In this document: positions 12,508 to 14,869 of the stretch, one piece after another
Layout: every line of letters begins with the position of its first letter
Numbering within the stretch: the first letter of the stretch is position 1
Source of the DNA: Deltaproteobacteria bacterium
GTDB taxonomy: Bacteria; Desulfobacterota; Desulfarculia; Adiutricales; Adiutricaceae
DNA: 14,869 bases
Assembly (NCBI GenBank): GCA_031288745.1
Contig: JAITQT010000470.1
Location: 1-14,869 of the forward strand
Direction: 5' to 3'
Notes under the pieces: model-generated
Told to the model about the DNA's origin: nothing
What the model saw: only the letters and a program-made list of their open reading frames with translations
The model's database searches: none
Position numbers and translations under genes: made by a program

Positions 12508-14869
12508 TTATTCTGAAGAATTACTAGAAAGAGAAGAGATTGAAGATTCTAGCTGCGATTGCTTATCTTGCAGGGTCTGGAGAGCGGTCTCAAGTCTATT
12601 AAAGCGGTCGGTTAACCGTTGTCTAACCGCTTCTATGCGGCGCTCTTCTCTAGCTATCTTGGCGTTGATGTTTTCAATAATGCTCTGATAGTTCTGCTGC
12701 AAGGTAATCATGATGCCCTTACCTTGCTGGATCACGTTGCCGTTTTTATCGGTGATATCGTTTTCGCTGGTAAGTTTGGCCGTTTCAAGAGCGATTTTCT
12801 TGGCTGTCCCGGAAACTTCCACCGTGATAGTTTTCCCTTGAGCGTCTTTATCTAGAAAACTTCCTTCGAAGGTAAAGAGCTTAATAACGGCCTCGGGATT
12901 TTTCTGAATAGCTTCGAGTAATTTATTTTGTTCAACTTTATAGAGGCCTTGATTTTCGGGGTCAGAGGTAATGCCAATTTCAGAGAGGGTGGTGTAGAGT
13001 AAACCGTTTTCCTCACAAAATTGCACCCTCTTATCATACTTCTCCTTGGTCGTCAGCGAGGGATCTTGGGCGAAGGGCACGATGGACGTATTCATAAAGC
13101 CATCTAAAAAGGTCTGGGAGATTTGAAAGCCGTAGTTACCGATCATAATGCCGTTAGCGTTTTGCCTACTAGTAACCACTTCCCCAGTTTCGGTGGTTGA
13201 AACTTCTAGATTTGATTCTCCCCATTTAGTGTTTTCAACAATATAAGTTTTACAAAAATTTATTGATTCGACTAATTGAGCAATTTTCTGGGCCATGGCG
13301 GTCGGATCGTTACTAACGGTCAAAGTGGATTTACCCACCCCGGTGAGAGTAATGACCGCGCCTTCGATGACGTCACCAATTTCGTTATTGTTCCTTTGGA
13401 CCCAATTATCCTCACCAGCTGGAAAGCCATCGACTTTAATCATAGCGTTGGTGGCTTCGCGAGCTATGGTAAATGAGAGTTTGTCAGTGCTAAAGCCGGT
13501 GATGCGAGAAGTTGAGGAGGTATCAACTATTTCGATAGCCGACTCGGCCCCGGTGTGAGAGCCGGTTAGCACTAAGTGGTACGAGGTAGAGGTGCCTTGA
13601 CCGTCGTTAACGATTGAAGCGGTGACGCCCGGGTTATCGGAGGCTTCATTAATAAGGTTAGCCAAAGTGCCCAAGCTCATCCTATCGGTTACGGTAATGG
13701 AGTGCTCTACTCCTTGGTACTTATAAGTGAAAGTACCTGCGGTTGAGCCGATGTGAATTGGGCTAATCTGATCGGATACGCCAGAGTGGACCACCTTGGC
13801 TGTTTGAGCCAACCCTCCGTCTTGACCCTTTTGAAGGGTCGGGGCTTGACAGTCGATAGTGAATGACTCGTACTGGATAAAGCGCCCTGCGCTATCTTCT
13901 ACGCCGTCACCGTCGGCGTCAGGTCCGGCGAAGGAGATTTTAAGATCCTGAATAATGTCGAATTCTTTGGTAGGGTTATCTCGATATTCTTGGGCGGTGA
14001 TGGTAATCTTACCCGAGTGACCTTCAGTGTCGGCCCAGTTTAGGACTATGTCGTCTATACCTAAGGTACCGCTATTGACAGCGGCGAAGGTGACGCTTTT
14101 ATTAACTTGACCTGAGTAAGCGTTTTTATTGGCTATTTTAACTACAGCGTTAGAGCCTAAATAAGAGGTGTAGACCGGGTCGTCTATATAGGTATGCCCA
14201 AAGTTTAAGCTGGCGTCCTCTTCAACTGTTATCTTATTAGCCGCCCCCCCGACGGTGGCGGTTAGAACCAGTCTTTGGGAAGTTACTTCAGTGGCACCAT
14301 CCATCCTTTTCTTATCGTTTAAGACGCTAGCTTTAACGGTTACCGCAGGGCTGGCCGCCTGGGCGGTCACGTTTATGGCCTCTTTGATTTCTTCTAAAGT
14401 GGAACCCTCGTAAAACTCCCCAGCCGCAGGGGGGGTATAAGTCCCGGGTCTAGCGACGCAGGTGAGAGTTAGGGCGTTAGCCGGATCGTCTCCCATTTTA
14501 ATGGTTATGGTTTGGGCCAATGAACCAAAAGTCTGCTCAGAGGGGAGAAAGCTTCGGGAGGCTAGCTTTTCTTGGATATTTTGGCCCACTTCCACATCGT
14601 AAGAGCCTAAAGGGGCGGTGGAAGTGTTAACGGCCTTCATTATTTTTTCATCTGATACGGAGGCTGCCCGGCTTAAGAGTTCGCTTCTAATATCTTTACT
14701 TTCAGCGTCTAGTTTAAGAGAAACTAATCTGGAGTTAAGCGCGGTTATGGCCGTAAGCTTACTCTCCCATTCCGCCTTCCAAGTCTCTTGACGGGTGATA
14801 GTTCGGCTTTCGATAGCTACTAACTTTTCAACAACCGAGGCAAAGTCTGTGCCCGAGGCCAAGCCCGTC
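12508..14869 (-). CDS. fliD: flagellar filament cap protein FliD, N-terminus outside the window
   Basis: FliD (HAP2) sits at the filament tip as a multimeric cap and guides flagellin folding. The gene is cut by the window edge: the frame is open through the last base, and the codons before residue 1 of the visible 784-residue run read TG, completing the FliD N-terminal motif GLASGTDFASVVEKLVAIES. Domains by position in the visible part: FliD_N about 1-100; a flagellin_IN-like repeat at about 372-445 (TFTYKYQGVEHSITV, LANLINEASDNPGV); FliD_C from about 510 (STLTVSNDPTAMAQKIAQLV) to 760, including LSEIGITSDPENQGLYKVEQ; and a C-terminal coiled coil (RLTDRFNRLETALQTLQDKQ) with a Ser-rich tail. 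At more than 784 residues it is far longer than the enterobacterial protein (under 500), the extra length lying in the surface-exposed middle. fliS follows. Confidence 0.93.
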   Translation of the reverse strand, partial: TGLASGTDFASVVEKLVAIESRTITRQETWKAEWESKLTAITALNSRLVSLKLDAESKDIRSELLSRAASVSDEKIMKAVNTSTAPLGSYDVEVGQNIQEKLASRSFLPSEQTFGSLAQTITIKMGDDPANALTLTCVARPGTYTPPAAGEFYEGSTLEEIKEAINVTAQAASPAVTVKASVLNDKKRMDGATEVTSQRLVLTATVGGAANKITVEEDASLNFGHTYIDDPVYTSYLGSNAVVKIANKNAYSGQVNKSVTFAAVNSGTLGIDDIVLNWADTEGHSGKITITAQEYRDNPTKEFDIIQDLKISFAGPDADGDGVEDSAGRFIQYESFTIDCQAPTLQKGQDGGLAQTAKVVHSGVSDQISPIHIGSTAGTFTYKYQGVEHSITVTDRMSLGTLANLINEASDNPGVTASIVNDGQGTSTSYHLVLTGSHTGAESAIEIVDTSSTSRITGFSTDKLSFTIAREATNAMIKVDGFPAGEDNWVQRNNNEIGDVIEGAVITLTGVGKSTLTVSNDPTAMAQKIAQLVESINFCKTYIVENTKWGESNLEVSTTETGEVVTSRQNANGIMIGNYGFQISQTFLDGFMNTSIVPFAQDPSLTTKEKYDKRVQFCEENGLLYTTLSEIGITSDPENQGLYKVEQNKLLEAIQKNPEAVIKLFTFEGSFLDKDAQGKTITVEVSGTAKKIALETAKLTSENDITDKNGNVIQQGKGIMITLQQNYQSIIENINAKIAREERRIEAVRQRLTDRFNRLETALQTLQDKQSQLESSISSLSSNSSE

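Noticed and set aside
12619..13558. Several plus- and minus-strand frames inside fliD
   Set aside because: Shadows of the fliD frame, which shows family motifs throughout.
1..14869. CRISPR arrays, tRNA and rRNA genes
   Set aside because: No regularly spaced short repeats, no cloverleaf with a CCA-like end and no rRNA-like conserved segment was recognised by eye.

Overview
The window looks like chromosomal DNA of a Gram-negative, flagellated bacterium, most probably a deltaproteobacterial (Desulfobacterota, Desulfovibrio-like) lineage. The best pointer is the pair of proteins that resemble the outer-membrane homotrimeric porin family typical of that group. The other genes (fliD, fliS, an AMMECR1-domain protein, an iron-sulfur aldo/keto reductase, two lipoproteins) fit but do not narrow it further. 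Assignment below phylum level is inference.

Layout. 1-509: AT-rich DNA with a broken minus-strand reading frame. 510-2342, plus strand: AMMECR1-domain protein, then an aldo/keto reductase with two C-terminal cysteine clusters. 2343-4885: about 2.5 kb with no intact gene, holding protein-like fragments broken by stops and frameshifts, and the first copy of a 290-bp repeat. 4886-7926, plus strand: two tandem paralogous porins, each with its own promoter, structured leader and strong intrinsic terminator. 8029-8170: a truncated copy of the repeat. 8199-9523, minus strand: two lipoproteins separated by a decayed spacer. 9548-11892: about 2.3 kb with no intact gene, holding further coding remnants, several inverted repeats, a small element with multi-repeat ends, and the second full copy of the repeat. 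11893-14869, minus strand: fliS and fliD (fliD runs off the right edge).

How the genes work together. The two porins are alternative or complementary diffusion channels of the outer membrane. FliD is the filament cap and FliS the flagellin export chaperone, the usual fliD-fliS order. Low coding density, several broken frames and dispersed repeats suggest a genome losing genes, as in many host-associated bacteria.

The most interesting signal is the dispersed repeat (3005-3294, 8029-8170, 11484-11771). Its copies differ by compensatory base changes in an internal stem and in its paired ends, so base pairing seems to have been maintained. It is either a structured RNA family or a MITE-like element with structured ends.
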